From Lacinutrix sp. WUR7 (GTDB lineage Bacteria; Bacteroidota; Bacteroidia; Flavobacteriales; Flavobacteriaceae), in contig NZ_CP045067.1 of NCBI RefSeq assembly GCF_016864015.1, positions 1,337,001 through 1,401,000 of the forward strand: 64,000 bases of DNA. The letters are read 5' to 3'. The notes under the pieces were generated by a model that was given only the letters and a program-made list of their open reading frames with translations, did no database searches and was not told the DNA's origin. This document shows, one piece after another, positions 63,181 through 64,000 of this stretch; the first letter of the stretch is position 1; every line of letters starts with the position of its first letter. The position numbers and the translations under genes were made by a program.

Positions 63181-64000
63181 ATGAAATATTATTTTTTGTT
63201 GATCACCTTGTTATCTATCAGTTCTTCTTTTTCTCAAACCTTTGACGAAGATTTACATTCACTTGTTGAGGCCGAAGCTAAATCTGCTTCCAATAGAATT
63301 TATACGCAAAGAGTAAACTTGAACACCGGAAATTATGATGTTATTTATCATAAATTAGAATTTACTGTAGATCCAAGTGTGGCAAGTATTTTGGGTGTTG
63401 TAACCACGCATTTTGTTGCCAAGGAAAATATGACAGAAGTAACTTTTGACCTAGCAGATAATATGATTGTTTCTCAAGTTTTGCAAAACGGAAACGCTTT
63501 AACTTATGTGCAAAATACAGATGATGAATTGGTAATAACTTTGCAAACAACTGTTAATACAGGGCAAACAGGAATTGTAGAAATCACCTATTCTGGAAAT
63601 CCAATAAGTTCAGGTTTTGGTTCTTTTGCACAAACGACACATAATAGTGATCCTATTATTTGGACATTGTCTGAGCCTTATGGAGCAAAAGGTTGGTGGC
63701 CTTGTAAGCAAGATCTAAATGATAAAATTGAAAATATAGATGTATATATCACCACGCCGCAATTCAATGCACAAGGCGAAGAATATATTGCTGTTAGTAA
63801 TGGTGTAGAGCAAAGTCAAACCTTAAATGGGGCAAGTAAAACAACACATTATAAACACGAGTTTCCTATTCCTGCTTATTTAATAGCTATTGCTGCAACT
63901 AATTATGAAGTGTATTCACATACCGTTCCTAATAACGGAAACCCTTTTGAAATTGTAAACTATGTGTATCCCGAAGACTTCGATTCTGTGCAAGAAAGTA
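63181..64000 (+). CDS. M1 family aminopeptidase, N-terminal part, cut by the window edge
   Basis: 273 residues are visible. The signal peptide MKYYFLLITLLSISSSFSQ is followed by the beta-saddle N-terminal domain of M1 enzymes (YDVIYHKLEFTVDPSVASILGVVTTHFVA; LSEPYGAKGWWPCKQDLNDKIENIDVYITTP; HYKHEFPIPAYLIAIAATNYEVY). The WPCKQDLNDK-type segment is typical of the exported Bacteroidota M1 group. The catalytic HExxH lies beyond the right edge. A type IX sorting tail is likely but cannot be seen. Confidence 0.9.
   Translation, partial: MKYYFLLITLLSISSSFSQTFDEDLHSLVEAEAKSASNRIYTQRVNLNTGNYDVIYHKLEFTVDPSVASILGVVTTHFVAKENMTEVTFDLADNMIVSQVLQNGNALTYVQNTDDELVITLQTTVNTGQTGIVEITYSGNPISSGFGSFAQTTHNSDPIIWTLSEPYGAKGWWPCKQDLNDKIENIDVYITTPQFNAQGEEYIAVSNGVEQSQTLNGASKTTHYKHEFPIPAYLIAIAATNYEVYSHTVPNNGNPFEIVNYVYPEDFDSVQES

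Overview
This AT-rich 64 kb window comes from a member of the Bacteroidota, almost certainly the family Flavobacteriaceae. The evidence is type IX secretion C-terminal sorting domains (M23 and M43 proteases), the gliding lipoprotein GldH, SusC-like TonB receptors with a carboxypeptidase-like N-terminal domain, GLPGLI proteins, a fused HemC-HemD enzyme, and promoters of the TTG-N19-TAnnTTTG type. No rRNA, tRNA, CRISPR array or prophage was seen. Genus-level assignment is not possible from sequence reading alone. || Layout. 1-8.9 kb is core: the 5' end of recA, a possible short transcript with a tiny ORF, trhO (tRNA hydroxylation), a radical SAM protein, an exported M23 peptidase, then the ricT-like/gldH/PBP1A group. 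9.0-15.7 kb is an accessory islet bounded by related ~40 bp direct repeats. It holds three units, each a small two-cysteine exported peptide followed by a GLPGLI-family protein, and ends with a TonB-dependent receptor. The promoter and ~240 nt leader are duplicated, and the third peptide gene has lost its start codon. 15.7-27 kb carries a two-subunit CoA transferase, an M91-like metallopeptidase, a double-ATPase peptide ABC protein, a large secreted M43 protease, an exonuclease, a serine hydrolase, Ogt and a CNNM transporter. 27.2-28.9 kb is an unrecognised two-gene operon with a probable outer-membrane barrel. || 29-40 kb is a nearly complete haem biosynthesis locus. hemA-hemCD-hemE-(EI24)-(GNAT)-hemF-(ychJ)-hemB lie on the minus strand, and an AraC regulator with hemH and hemJ on the plus strand; hemL is not in the window. 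A REP-associated tyrosine transposase (RAYT) with REP palindromes sits inside this operon and is joined in frame to hemF. 40-50 kb contains an NtrY-like kinase, a crotonase, unknown secreted proteins (including a tandem 199-residue pair next to an AraC regulator), an HD hydrolase, an acyl-ACP desaturase, an acyltransferase and a bacilliredoxin. || 50-64 kb is largely metal homeostasis: a TerB-DnaJ protein, a Mn/Zn/Fe ABC importer (two permeases with C-terminal winged-helix-like tails, ATPase, lipoprotein), a TonB receptor, a divergent DtxR/MntR repressor with a 24-bp palindrome between them, FeoA-FeoB with a short Cys-rich FeoB-associated membrane protein, a SCO protein, and the start of an M1 aminopeptidase. 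The haem, ferrous iron and DtxR systems probably work together in iron and manganese supply. || The window is dense in short dispersed palindromes of several families. Some have entered coding sequence: the RAYT-HemF junction and the N terminus of the metal ABC ATPase. The most novel-looking signal is the three-fold peptide-GLPGLI-receptor islet with its duplicated, structured leader.
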